The position numbers were made by a program, and so were the translations under genes. Under the pieces are notes generated by a model that was given only the letters and a program-made list of their open reading frames with translations, made no database searches and was not told the origin of the DNA. Below, piece by piece: positions 44,458-55,544 of a DNA stretch of 64,000 nt. The stretch is from Thelonectria olida (lineage: Eukaryota > Ascomycota > Sordariomycetes > Hypocreales > Nectriaceae): assembly GCA_020736575.1 (NCBI GenBank), contig JAGPYM010000021.1:434001-498000 (forward strand), written 5' to 3'. Every line of letters starts with the position of its first letter. Positions within the stretch are counted from its first letter, which is position 1.

Positions 44458-45939
44458 CTAGACCAAATGCAACGCCTCCTCAAAGCTCGGCAGATCGTCC
44501 TCCTCTTGCGCATAACTCTCGGCCTCTGCTTGCACCTGCACCGGAATTTCCACACTGACAGCTTCGCGGTTGATCTTGAAAGAAATAGCCATTTTGTACG
44601 TCCTTGAAATGAGACATGAATGAAAGGTCGGAAGGAATGTCTTGTCCCGCGTCGGCGGCGTCAGAGCAATCTGAAGCGTCCGCGTGTAACACCCGGGCTC
44701 GGTGATCGTCTCGCCTTCGGGTCTTTGTGAGACGTCGCGCTGCTGCGTCCATGATGAGTCGTCGGTGGTCTCGACACTCATTGAGCAGCTGGTGGAGTAG
44801 TGTTTTGATATCGAGTGCTGCTCCGGGAAATTGGCCATTGGTGTGCCCGAGTACCAGGTGGAAGCGTGCATCTTGGCAGTCGCTGAATCAATCTTTGGAG
44901 GCGAGACATCGAGACTCGCGGGGTTGAATTCCACATCCACGGTGACGAGCGAGGGCGTTGCTTCGCGCGCGTCCGGGCTGAGGCGAATGGTGGTGGCTTC
45001 GCTCGCCCTGAAAATGATGTGCCCCGAGGCTTTTGAGAACGCGCTTTTGTGAATGGCTTTTGGTTTGCTGATGGTTTTTGACTTTTTGGGGGTGTCGAGA
45101 CTTTGAGATGACGAGAGAATTCTCACTCTCTTACGAGCCTCAACGGCTGCCGCGCCATGTGGATTAACTTGTGCAACAATCTCGTACTTGATTCTGGCCA
45201 TGTCTGGGGCCATGTCGTCCTTTTCCCAGTCTCCCATCGTCGGGGGCAAACGGGTATGGTGGCTTTGGGCAGACTCGCACTCGACGGGGTGGGAGCAAGC
45301 GGTGGGGAGGAGGCCATGTGGGACAACAAATCGAAATGGAATTCTGTGAGAGATGTTGGAAAGAAACATGCCGTTTGGTGACGAAATTGGCATGTCGAGC
45401 GTGAGAAAGGTGTGGTAGTTTAGAGATGTGTTGCTAACGTCCTCTTGTCGGACGCGGCATCGTCCAACCAGCATGATGCGGACCTCGTCGATGGGCGTGT
45501 CATGTTTGGGGTTGACGGTGAAGTCTCCGGAAATTGTCGAGCCAGAGTTGTAGACTCTGGTAGTGTAGTGGTTGTCGAGATTGATCTCGAGTCGACTTGT
45601 CTGCTTCTGCCTTCTCAGTCGTCCCTTGACGGCTCTGATGCCGGTGAAGCGGGTCGACTCATACGGCTGAGAACGGGGATATTCCATGTACGAACACATC
45701 TTGGCAGCATATTCTGAACAAGTTTGCGAAGATTGGAAGACGTCTGAACGAGAATGGCTCTTCACTTGTAAGTAATTGTTCATATGAACAAGGTCACGAC
45801 GAATTGAGTGGAGATTCGATATGTCAAGCTTGTCATGTCGGGCGCGCCTTGACGACAGCAGGTGGATCAAGTGTGTAGACTCTTTTCTCGAAACATCCTC
45901 AACTCGTGCTTCTTGAGCCCCATTATTCCCAGTTCCCAT
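44458..45939 (-). CDS. Arrestin-like N-terminal domain protein
   Basis: A 493-residue intronless frame. The part from about residue 85 is an arrestin fold: SRLEINLDNHYTTRVYNSGS (residues 115-134, the first strands), STISGDFTVNP, EVRIMLVGRCRVR, HTFLTLDMPI, IPFRFVVPHGLL and HHTRLPPTMGDW follow in the usual order of the N-domain. A Ser/Lys-rich linker and a C-terminal beta-rich half (HIIFRASE, RTLQIALTPP, YKMAISFKIN) complete it. The tail LPSFEEALHLV resembles the LPxYEEA motif at the end of many arrestin-related adaptors, but the tyrosine of a PY motif is replaced by Phe. Adaptors of this kind link membrane cargo to ubiquitin ligase. The first 80 residues look non-conserved; ATG 45699 (MCSYMEYPRS) is the more likely start. 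Confidence 0.75.
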   Translation of the reverse strand: MGTGNNGAQEARVEDVSRKESTHLIHLLSSRRARHDKLDISNLHSIRRDLVHMNNYLQVKSHSRSDVFQSSQTCSEYAAKMCSYMEYPRSQPYESTRFTGIRAVKGRLRRQKQTSRLEINLDNHYTTRVYNSGSTISGDFTVNPKHDTPIDEVRIMLVGRCRVRQEDVSNTSLNYHTFLTLDMPISSPNGMFLSNISHRIPFRFVVPHGLLPTACSHPVECESAQSHHTRLPPTMGDWEKDDMAPDMARIKYEIVAQVNPHGAAAVEARKRVRILSSSQSLDTPKKSKTISKPKAIHKSAFSKASGHIIFRASEATTIRLSPDAREATPSLVTVDVEFNPASLDVSPPKIDSATAKMHASTWYSGTPMANFPEQHSISKHYSTSCSMSVETTDDSSWTQQRDVSQRPEGETITEPGCYTRTLQIALTPPTRDKTFLPTFHSCLISRTYKMAISFKINREAVSVEIPVQVQAEAESYAQEEDDLPSFEEALHLV

Positions 45940-46878
45940 GTGTCAATACCTCGCCATGGACGGATTTGCCCTCGCGAACATGTTCAGCGACCTTGCCGTG
46001 GTGGTCTGTTCCCGCACGCGACATGACATCTGCTCCGGCGGTTCCAGTATTTAAGGCGTAATCCACTTTGACATGCCAGGGGTTTTTTGACGTTCTCGCA
46101 GCCGCAACAAGTCCGCGTGGATGAGGTGGAAAATTTTGACGGGCGCAGGTGGCGACTCTCGTGGAAGATGCAGGCAAATGCAACCACCCCCAGCGCGGCA
46201 AATGACTCAATTGTACTCCAATGCGAAGGTGTGCATACAGCAAGTAGCCGTTTATACTGGACATGTTTCAAATTCATACCAATGAAGCACGGCAAGCTCA
46301 GCTAAGAATGCGATATATCGAGAACCCCCCAAATCACCATGTTGCTTGCAGAGTAGGTGTGTAGCTCAACTGGCGATCAGCCACTTCGACCCCCAGCTAG
46401 ATGAACCAATATAATTGGATGTAGCCCAGAATTTCTATTCTTGGGTATCTCACCAGAAGGATTGACCGTGGCACTAACTTTCAATGGGCTTTCTTTGCGA
46501 TGCAAGTCCAAAGTTCCGAAATTATCCCCACGGCTCTGGCATCTCTTCTAGCACGAAACGCATAACGCTCAACGTGAAAAGAAACACGATACAGAGAGTA
46601 ATGACTAGAAAAACTATAAGAATTATAACTGAAAAGGAATAGGTTTTGCCTTTGGTAAAATGTCGAGGGCGCTTGACTTATGGTTCGTCATAAATTTGAT
46701 CATCTAAGTTTGCCATCTTGGGAGTGAAATTTCTCAAACTACAGATTCATCAAACCTTCAGAACAGTAAACACAAAATGAAACAAGCCTGGGGCTTCCTC
46801 AAAACTCGGGGCAATGACTCTTTCTTCTTCACTCTTTCACTCGCATGGACACCTTGCGCCCCTGTTTCATCCGCGACA
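45940..46878. other. Intergenic
   Basis: No supported gene. At 46350 TAGCTCAACTGG resembles a tRNA A box, but the matching B-box-like TTCGACCCCC is only 23 bases away. Confidence 0.5.
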
Positions 46879-47685
46879 ATGTCAAATCTATTTCCCCAAT
46901 TCATTCTTCTCCCACCGGAGCTGAAAGACATGGTTGGATGAGTCTACCGAAACATGCTCACCAGCTTCGTGGACACATAGTAATATGTCAGCATACATGA
47001 TTGATGGAGGCCTCTGGCTCGCCTGTGATAGATCGAACGCGGTTATGGCATCCCGATTGCTTCGTGAGGACGACGAGACTAAGAAGCCTGTACTCGGGCA
47101 CTTCACTGGATACGACTTGAACGCCCACCCCATGGCTGTCTTTCCTCATCAGGATCTGATTATCCTCCAACCCCATTCGCTCGATGAACTCAGCTGGGGC
47201 TCATTGAATCGCAGGGTGCTATTCGGACCACAAAGCAGGGGATTCTGCGCAATCAATGGAATGAAGAACATTGCTCTTCCCTTTGATCCGGCTTGGGTGA
47301 AGCCCAAGACAGCCGTAGAGGGCATGTTTGCGTACTTTGCTAACGCCTGCCTGACTTCACTCACTCTGGACAAGGTCTGGGTAGTCGACTATAGGTTCCG
47401 GCGAAGACATACTGCCCAAACAAGGCTACAGTCTAAGCTGTCGGAAGGACAAGCCTTCTACCAGAGGGATTGTCGATTTGTTGAAGTCCGGCGGATTGAC
47501 CATCATGCTTGTGCGACCCGAACGAGTTTGTCCAAGGAGAATCCGGGCATGATGTCGAGAACATCGTCTGGGACAGCCACGCCTTTGTCGATGTGGTGAG
47601 GGAACGCATCGCAGAGGAGGATGCGAGGCATTTTGAGCCGCCTCAACATGCCTCCTTTGGACTGTTGGCTTGCGAGTACTTTTGA
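46879..47685 (+). pseudogene. Broken 2EXR-domain-like gene
   Basis: The start reads MSNLFPQFILLPPELKDMV, a classic 2EXR/F-box-like opening (FPxFxxLPxELRxxIW), and then hits a stop. Coherent sequence resumes in other frames: MSLPKHAHQ directly after, then THSNMSAYMIDGGLWLACDRS...GHFTGYDLNAHP, and LTSLTLDKVWVVDYRF in the frame covering 46934-47599. A last piece, DPNEFVQGESGHDVENIVWD and HASFGLLACEYF ending at 47685, is in a third frame. At least three frame changes are needed over 800 bases. Convincing splice pairs do not explain them, so a pseudogene is most likely. Normal relatives have about 260-300 residues and no known biochemical role. Confidence 0.6.
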
Positions 47686-48132
47686 GCGGCAAGTGCCTGT
47701 ACCGTTCGGCCCTTGCGTGGGTTAGACGTTGAGTATTTGGTGGAAAGATGATGTGAAGACTACGAGAACAAGCGTTGTGCGGGGCGAGGCTGGGACGGCT
47801 GTGCTTTTGGGTGTGCGAGTTCCTTCAGAATGTAGACTTGCTGTATCGGTTCATTTTCCCGGCCATGTGCACAATCAAGGTCCCAGCATATCCAACACAC
47901 TTCCCCTCTAAAAAAGAAGGCCAGATTTTCTGTCCTCGGACATGTTGCCAAACCAGGCAAAGACATCGGCGTCCGCCGTTATCTCGTCGAGTCTTGGCCG
48001 ATTGCGCCTTATCGACGAGCCCACAGAATCAGGTGACGCAATATCGAACTGCGGGATCTTGATCCTGAATTCACTCACTCACCGACATTCTCTTCAAAAG
48101 AAGCCAGAGCCAGGTTGTATGGGTGTAGAACC

Positions 48133-49487
48133 ATGGACTTCATTTCTGTCAGATCAATGGCCTCGGGCTTTGCTTTGTTTGTTGGCATATTCTTGGCTAT
48201 TCGAGCGGCACGCTCGCAACCTGACATATCTTTTGACAACGCTGGGGTTGGCCAACAATGGGCGTCTCAACCAAAAATAGCCCCCAAAATTCTCATTATA
48301 AGCTTTGTATGAGTCTAGCTGTTCTACTCCATTTTTATCATCTAGGATACTGACATTATACCTGTGTCAGTTCTCTCTAGAAGGCGAGGTCTGGCACGAT
48401 AACCTCCCGCAGAGTGGCCTCGGGGATCTCAAGGCTCAGAGCATATCAGTCCCCGGCTTGAGTCCTCAATACCCCAACATCCATTGCACACCCAATGGAA
48501 ACATCTGCCAAGTCACGACGGGCATGTCGGAAATCAACGCCGCAACGTCCGTCGCCTCAGTCATCCTGTCGGGCAAGTTCGACTTGCGAAAGACGTACTT
48601 CATCCTCGCGGGCATCGCCGGCGTGAATCCCAAGCACGCAACACTGGGCAGCGTCGCCCTGTCACGATTCGCCATCCAGGTTGCCCTGCAGTATGAGATT
48701 GATCCTAGGGAGACGCCTCCGGGCTGGAACACGGGCTACTTTTCCTTTGGGACTGAGCACCCGGCGGAATACCCGACCGAGTGGTACGGAACCGAAGTGT
48801 TTGAGCTGAACGAGGCTCTGAGAGATGCGGCCTTTGGTTTTGCGTCTGCGGCCAAGCTGAGTGATTCCGATGATACGCGCAAGTACCGAGCCAAATACGC
48901 GCCCGCTGGGCCCATCTACGAGGCGGCTTCGTCAAAGGAGCCCTCTGTGGTGAAGTGCGATACAACCACGAGCGATGTTTTCTTCTCGGGCAAGATTCTC
49001 GGCGACACGTTTGACAACGTGACGAGTTTGTGGACGAATGGACTGGGCAAGTATTGCATGTCAGCCATGGAGGACAATGCAGTGCTTGAGGCTTTGGTCC
49101 GATTCCACGTCGCAGGCTTGGTCGACTATTCCCGAGCCATTCTCCTTCGCACCGGTACGATGCCTCTCCCCCTCCTCCTTTGTATTCATGAATTACTAAC
49201 GCATTGCGATGCTAGGATCGAATTTCGATCGCCCACCACCGGGCGATGACGTTGTGACCCATCTCCGCGGCCAGCACCTAAACGGCGTCAAGATTGCCGT
49301 GGCAAACATCTACCTCGCTGGAGTTGAGATTGTAAAGGGTATTCTGAGCGACTGGGATGGTGTGTTCTCGAAGGGAGTTGAGCCCTCGAACTACTTGGGC
49401 GATGTGCTCGGAACGCTGGGAGGGACGCCTGATTTCATTCCCAAGAATGCATCGCCAGGTGTAGATGAAGTTGAAAAGGTGATTTAG
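48133..49487 (+). CDS. Purine nucleoside permease family protein (NUP, PF06516)
   Basis: Exons 48133-48306, 48371-49154 and 49216-49487 give 409 residues. The N-terminus has a hydrophobic segment (residues 11-24) and a likely signal cleavage near A27-S28, so the product enters the secretory route. The family core begins IAPKILIISF, continues SLEGEVWHDNLP, CTPNGNICQVTTGMSEINAA, YFILAGIAGVNP (about residue 145), YGTEVFELNEAL, and ends with DYSRAILLRTGSNFDRPP and LGTLGGTPDFIP. These are the hallmark blocks of NUP proteins, first described in Candida albicans as nucleoside permease and structurally related to nucleoside phosphorylases. The lack of transmembrane helices argues for a secreted or periplasmic nucleoside-binding or -cleaving protein rather than a channel. 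Both introns have good branch sites (ACTGAC, ACTAAC). Confidence 0.9.
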
Positions 49488-49738
49488 AGCGCCGCAAGGG
49501 GCATAAAATAGGATCCGCTGGCACTTAAGATGGGATACAATTTATACCTGTTGAATCTGGTAACTTGGTAGTCAATCATGAGGATCATAGTGAGAGACTC
49601 GATGAAACATCCCTCTTCTCCCATCACGTGTGTGCATTGCTCTCTAATCATATTCTAAACCTAAATTTTGTCCGTTGTGAAATTCCAATCTATCCATCAG
49701 TCATATTCTGCCGCGTCTCTTTCATTCTCAAGCTTCTA

Positions 49739-52197
49739 TCAGTTGAAGAAGTCCTTGGCCGGACCCATCGAGCCTGGCATGCAAGAGTCTTGTTGCGGCG
49801 TGAAGAGTGCCAACGCTTTCATCTCGGGTGTGTCGTCCAACTGGTCCCAGATTTCCGTGGTGGAAGAACCAAACCCGCCAACAAACATGAGCGCTGTGTT
49901 CTCAATCTGCCGTCCGATCGACTGCCCGTATGAGGCCGTGTTGACGCTCGGCGATGGTCCCACGCTGCTGCATGGCGAAAGCTGGTCGAGGCGGGCCAGG
50001 GCGTAGTTGTTGCCGAAGTAGTCATTGGCGCCGCCCTGGGGATTGAACCCGTAGTATGACTGTAGGTTCTGCTGGGCGAGGGTGTTCGCAAACATAGGTG
50101 GAGTGGGCAGCATGGGCAGATTTCGACCAGGCGTGCCAACGTGCATAGTCATGGCTGCACTCGGCATTGAACTCATGCCCCAGCTAAATTTGGTGTTGAA
50201 AAGGCCAGATGCGGGAGTCGACGGGGTCGGTGGACAATCAAGCATTGGCGTATCTGGGCAAGGGGTGAGGGCACTCCAAGGTTGATTCCCACTTGGGATG
50301 GGGAATGATCTGGGTATGCACGGTGTGGAGGGAGGGGCCCCAGCTGTTGAAGGCGTCATGGAATCATCTGGCTCAGTTTTGACCTGAAGAACGGACCTAA
50401 CTGGGCGAGGTGACATCAGCTTTGGATTCCTGACAAAACCCTTTTGGGGAAATGGCAGCGTTATGGGTTGAGGCCTTTTCTTAACACCATCAAACAAGGG
50501 AACACTGGTCCTATCGAACTTGTTAGCATATCTAGCAGGAGGGATTGTAAGTCATGTTGGACTTACGGGAGTTGCTCGTCAGCAACCGGATTTTGCTTGG
50601 GTAGGACTTGGGCCACGGGCTCGTCGGGGCTTGCGACGACTGAATGAATAAGGGATGGAGGAGCGTCGTCCTGATCGCTCGTGGGGAGCGAGAGAACAGG
50701 GGTGGCAGGGGGGATGACAGGCGGACCAGGCAAAACAACTGGTGCAGAGGTATTTGGGCACTGTGTTGCGAGAGCCTCGTTGTTAGAGGTGCTTCCAGGA
50801 GGATGCTCGATGATAAACTGAGCATCTGTGTACTCAGTCTTCAAAGGACGATGAGCACGTGTTTGCTTCTTTCTTGGAGCCCGAGCTGGCAAAATCTCTC
50901 CTTCAGCCTTTCGCTTGCGAGCACGAGGGGGGGCAGCTTTGCGCCTGGCAGGTTTGTCGACGGAAGTGGCATTATTCGAGGGTTCAACAGGGGTGCCAGT
51001 CGGAAGAGGCTTGCGTGGGCGACGTACGCTCGGCTTACTCGAGTGGTTAGCTTGAGGAGTAGCCGCCGGATGGCATACGCGTAGTGGCCCATTGAGAGGA
51101 AGCGCATTCATGCTTGAGCGAGGAGGTACGACTGTGCACGTCTCATGAGCGGCAGAGAGATGATCGAAGCCGTTGAAAGTGGCACGACGCGTAAGCTGGC
51201 TGGGACGTGGAAACGGATTGACATGACCATCAGGTCCGGGTGACGTAGGAGGAGCTGGAAGCAGCGGGCGTCCAGGAGTCAATGGCACCTTGTCCGTGGG
51301 ACGGGTTGCAAAAGTATGAGGAGCACGGCTCGTCGTCTGTCCGTTAACCAGATTGAAGTTGGCTGAGAAATCGACAGTTGCGCGACGTTGAAGGGGGTTG
51401 CGCACAGAGTGGTCGATGAGTTGAAAGTTGCCTGGAGACGGTCTAGGTGCAATCATCTTGTGTCCGTTCCCGTTGACAGGAGTGACGACATTTCGGGGCA
51501 CAGGATGTGTCTTGAGTTGAGATTCCGTGACGCTACTGCAAAGGCCCGGTTTGTTGACGGGGGCAATAAGGGGCCGGCCTTGGATCTCTTCACCGCTATG
51601 GGTAAGAGAGCCGGTTTCAAGACCAACGGTGACAGGAAACGAGTCTATCTTGGACCGCTTTTTGAGGTTGCGAGCAGGAGGCTTCGCCGGGGCGCGCTTG
51701 GTTGGACGAGTCGAGTTCTTTTGGGCGGGATTGCACGACTCCAGGATGAGGTTGAAGAAGAGCTGGATCATGAGTTTCTGGATGCTGAGACTTCTTGTTA
51801 ATTTCAATGCTCACGATCCGCTGGCAATATAGGGGACTCACACGGATGAATCAGTAGAGTACTGCAGCATGCCGTAGTTGATATGCCCAGGATCGTCTGG
51901 CCAGAAGGTGGCTCCTGCTTTGTCTTCATCCAAAAACCGGCACGTCAACCGAATCAACCCGCCTTGATCCTGTGCTTCCGCCCAGTTCAGAAGCCCCGGA
52001 GCAGGAACACCTCCGCCAATCACAAAGGCAGCTGTTAGAGATTCAGTGGCATGTGAGAAGACGGTAACCCGCGATGAGCTGATGTTTCCGTACCCTAACT
52101 GTCTACGGAGTTCGTTGACAGAGAAGGGCTTCTCGTTGCTCAACCAGGCAAAGAAGGTTGGGCTGAGCCCGCCGGGGGGTGGTAGAGGCTTCTCCAT
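49739..52197 (-). CDS. Long proline/serine-rich protein, probably nuclear
   Basis: I do not recognise the family. Exons 52197-51842, 51793-50567 and 50531-49739 join to 791 residues. The first 165 residues are folded-looking: PTFFAWLSNEKPFSVNELRR (residues 14-33), YGNISSSRVTVFSHA, LIRLTCRFLDED, NYGMLQYS, and across the first join SLSIQKLMIQLFFNLILES. The rest is disordered and basic, with repeated RKP, KRAPAKP and RKRKAEGE clusters that could be nuclear localisation signals, and short PTPP/TPG motifs. The second intron would be only 35 nt (GTAAGT...GCTAG), at the lower limit for splicing, but the join is in frame. The 5' end is uncertain: AACCCCCTC just before the ATG follows a good acceptor (CTGAC...CTCCAG), so an upstream exon may exist. 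A regulatory or chromatin role is a guess. Confidence 0.7.
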
Positions 52198-54359
52198 CCG
52201 GACCGAGAGGGGGTTCTGGAGCAGGGACAGCGAAGGTCAGAGGGGTCAGCAAAAGTGGAGATATGAGAGCTCGATGAGGCTGCAGACACAGGGTTGGTGA
52301 CAGGCCGACAGCATATTGAAGCCTCCTTATCGATTCTCGAAAGAAAGAAAGCAAAATGGCCGTGAGGGGATCTAAGTACCCATATGGGAATCCTAGATTG
52401 CCGTTGGATCAGTTCCCCAACGACCACTAGACCGACCGTACCTCAGCTAGCTCCAGCAGACCAGAAGACGACGTGGAAGCGTCCCGACTTCCTGGAAAGA
52501 AGCTGAACACGTCTGGTTTCGGTCACTGTGTGATTGGTCACATGGCTGGGAAGGCCATGTCAGAGGTGATTGGAGCGAGTATTTGGACTAACATGCAGCC
52601 GACCATGACGGGTCAAGAATGGTCCTAAAAGTGATGAGGGGGGGTGAGACACGAGAGGGGAAAAGCAATGAATGCGAATGTGCAAAAGCAAAGAGTCTTT
52701 TCGGTCTCGCGCATGCATGATGAAAAGGCGAAGGAGGACGGAGGTAAGGGGGAAGAGAGGTGGATGAGGTTGGATCATGTGAGCAAGGTTACTCCTGCGA
52801 CAGGACTGTTTAGGAAGGTAGGACTCACTCGGAGAAAAGGTGAGATTCTTTCTTCGTGGTTGACAGGCGTTAGCAGAAACTGGCAGTTCATCCAAAGGAT
52901 AACACTCCAAGGACGGATCGGGAGTGAATGAGTTCCCTCAGTATTCAGTAGGTACTAGGTACTTCTCGGCTTGAGACTAAGCTTAATCTCTCTATCTATT
53001 GTGCACCTCTGAGTGAGAAACGGTTTCATTAGGTCGCTTCTCGAGAAAAAGAATGCAGTAGCTAACAACAAACGCGAACGCCGCCTCCTCCCTGCTCCTC
53101 GCTTCAGCGTACGCAAGTCGTTGGTGTAGCATGAAATCTGCAAGCCATCCATGAATGGATCGGCCACCAACAAGACAAAGACCATCCTGCGATCATTCCT
53201 CGTTCAACGACCGCCACCACCGTCACATCCAGCATCTCTTCATGAATACTTCACCTTTCCTCAGACCGGGCATTTTTTCATGAATGATTTGGTGGAGCCA
53301 GACCCTGGACAAACGTCACTCCGAGGTGGGACAATCGGCTCCAAGCCATCCTCTCCACTTATGGAGGTTCAGTTAGTGGCGCGGGGTGCGGACCTGCGCT
53401 ACCGTCCAGGGGATACATGCATAAATTCAGGTGGCCGGTCCACTGAAAACCAATCGCCCTCACTAAAAGATTAGCGGGTAGTCTCCCGCCCGTTCAATCC
53501 ATGTGTTAGATGTTGTCTATCATCACCATCACCCGCTGCTCAAAGACATCACCTCGGCTCGTCAACCAACGACATGAATGTTTCAGTACTGATGGAGGAG
53601 CCATGTCATGGCAGGACTATCCGGACGCTACTGCTTACCGCTAACGCTGCATGTCTTGCTTCCATTGATTACTGTCTGTATCCGGGCGTGCTGACCCTCG
53701 ACGCCCAGAAAATGTGATCTATCATCAAACCTCCTTTGCAACGACAACCTCACCTTCTTCACCTTGCTTATTCTTTCAACCGCCAAGTTCGATCGGCACG
53801 TGGCTTGCAGACGCCTGCTTTCCTTCAGCTGCGCTCACGACCGCCCCTTGCACCTTTATGAAAAGTGAAGACGCGCCCTCTGCCCTTCAATAGGCTATTT
53901 GGCCATGCCGCTCCCTTCCCGTGTCACACCTTGCGGACTATCCGAGCCACACGCGCACACCGCCATTTACGCCTTCTATGCTCGCAAGGCAAACATCAAG
54001 CTGGCGGCGACGCCAAAGCAGCCACGTTATGGGAGTCCTTGTGATGTTTTGTCTCACTTTGCTCTCTTCCTCTCGCTAGTCAAACAAGCAGCATGTACCC
54101 TTCTCCCATGTTCACTCTGCGTTTGTGATTGCTGATAACACCTCCCACGCCAGCCTGCGACCCGTCCCCTCCTGCCAGCTGATGCAAATCATTAACTATC
54201 AAAGCATAGTCGTGGCTTATATGGCTGATATCTGGACCGCCATGGAACGTCTGGGCGCGGGGCTGGGACGCAAGGGGGCATACCCGGACATAAGCATTGA
54301 GCCACTGACCAGGATGGCCCGGATGACACCGGATCGCGATCTAGGAACGCAGCGCATTG
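52198..54359. other. Intergenic, no supported gene
   Basis: Includes the leader and promoter of the preceding minus-strand gene and perhaps an unrecognised first exon near 52210-52430. Other frames (52560-52910, 53151-53474) show no domain. Confidence 0.4.
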
Positions 54360-55544
54360 TCATTTCAAACGCACGGGTGCGTGGGAAAGTTGGCTCGATT
54401 CATCTCTAAATTTCACCCGCGGTCCCTGGTTCCTCCTCGTTCCTCTGACCCAGGATCGGGGGACCGGGGACACTCCCCGAGCGGCACACGCGACGATCTT
54501 TCTGCTTCCGCGTCGTTGAGCTCTTAACCTCAAGTTGAACCTGATATTGTTGAGAGCAGCCTTGATCTTCTGTGATGATGTACTGCTGGACGCTTGGGTG
54601 CTGGGGTTCTTGAGAATCGACCGAGGCTGCCGCCCACGCAGCTCCATAACAGCCAAAACGTCAGGCTCCAACATGCGCTTGAAGTCTCGCATGCGTTGAC
54701 GATGAGCATCCTCAGCCGTTGAAGTCGTTTTAACATTTCCGCCTCCGCCAGCTAAACGTGGTAAGCGTCCTGCCTGGATCCCGCCAAGCTCGGCCCGCAA
54801 GCCTTGGGCTCTCGACTTTGGCGTTTGGTCCTGGGCGAACGGGTTTAGTGCAATGGTCTCGTTCTTTTTTGTATTATACGCCGTGATTGACCTATATGCT
54901 TTCTGGTCTATGAAATGGCCGGTCGGGAGAGCCTTGGCGAAGGCGATTATAGACGTGTCTTTGTGGCGTGTTCGGTTGCGGCCGATCTGAGGCCCCCTAG
55001 GCCCAGCATCAGGCGAGGGAGCCTTTGGGACCCTTCCAGCCCGGGCAGAACGGCTGGCAACCAGTCTTGGCAGAGGCCGGGGCCAGTGCGTGTCCCGTCT
55101 TGTCTCCTGCGCGAGGTGTGTGACGCCCGTTACGAAGACGGGAACGGTGGATATGGGAGTGAGTTGAACGCAGCCTGTCGTCGTATCTCGTCGGCGCAAT
55201 TGGGTATTTTCCCAACTCGACAGCTGGTCGGCCTTGTACGCGCCTCGCAGATCCAGGATTGCAACGCAGCGACGGAGTGAATGGCGAGAACGGCGCTGGG
55301 AGGAGACAACTCCAACCTCTCTATTCGTCCTAGATCCCTTCATTGGGAAGTCTCCGGTGTCGCGGAGGGCACTCGTAGTGGCTTGGCAAAGTTGACGCGA
55401 GCGGCGGCCGGTAATGGACGGAAATGGCAACAGACTTGAGACAAAATGACAGAAGGCGTCGTCGAGTATGGGAAGAATATGTTCGTCAAGGAATGAGAAG
55501 GCGTTGGACGATTCATATTGAGCATCTTCATCAGCCAAATTCAC
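54360..55544 (-). CDS. Basic hypothetical protein, doubtful
   Basis: An open frame of 394 codons with no recognised domain. The second half (residues about 205-345) looks like real protein: SIIAFAKALPTGHFIDQKAY, NETIALNPFAQDQ, GGIQAGRLPRL, then HRQRMRDFKRMLEPDVLAVM and IKAALNNIRFNLR. It is helical and highly basic and could bind nucleic acid. The first 150 residues are irregular and Arg/Ser/Thr-rich, so they may be leader or intron sequence; ATG 55343 (MKGSRTNREVG) or a spliced start are alternatives. No neighbour hints at a role. Confidence 0.4.
   Translation of the reverse strand: MNLADEDAQYESSNAFSFLDEHILPILDDAFCHFVSSLLPFPSITGRRSRQLCQATTSALRDTGDFPMKGSRTNREVGVVSSQRRSRHSLRRCVAILDLRGAYKADQLSSWENTQLRRRDTTTGCVQLTPISTVPVFVTGVTHLAQETRRDTHWPRPLPRLVASRSARAGRVPKAPSPDAGPRGPQIGRNRTRHKDTSIIAFAKALPTGHFIDQKAYRSITAYNTKKNETIALNPFAQDQTPKSRAQGLRAELGGIQAGRLPRLAGGGGNVKTTSTAEDAHRQRMRDFKRMLEPDVLAVMELRGRQPRSILKNPSTQASSSTSSQKIKAALNNIRFNLRLRAQRRGSRKIVACAARGVSPVPRSWVRGTRRNQGPRVKFRDESSQLSHAPVRLK

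Noticed and set aside
46340..46390. tRNA-like A box (TAGCTCAACTGG) and TTCGACCCCC
   Set aside because: The boxes are about 23 bases apart instead of roughly 44, and no acceptor stem can be paired.
54125..54409. 94-codon plus-strand frame
   Set aside because: No domain, and it runs into the better-supported minus-strand frame at 54360.
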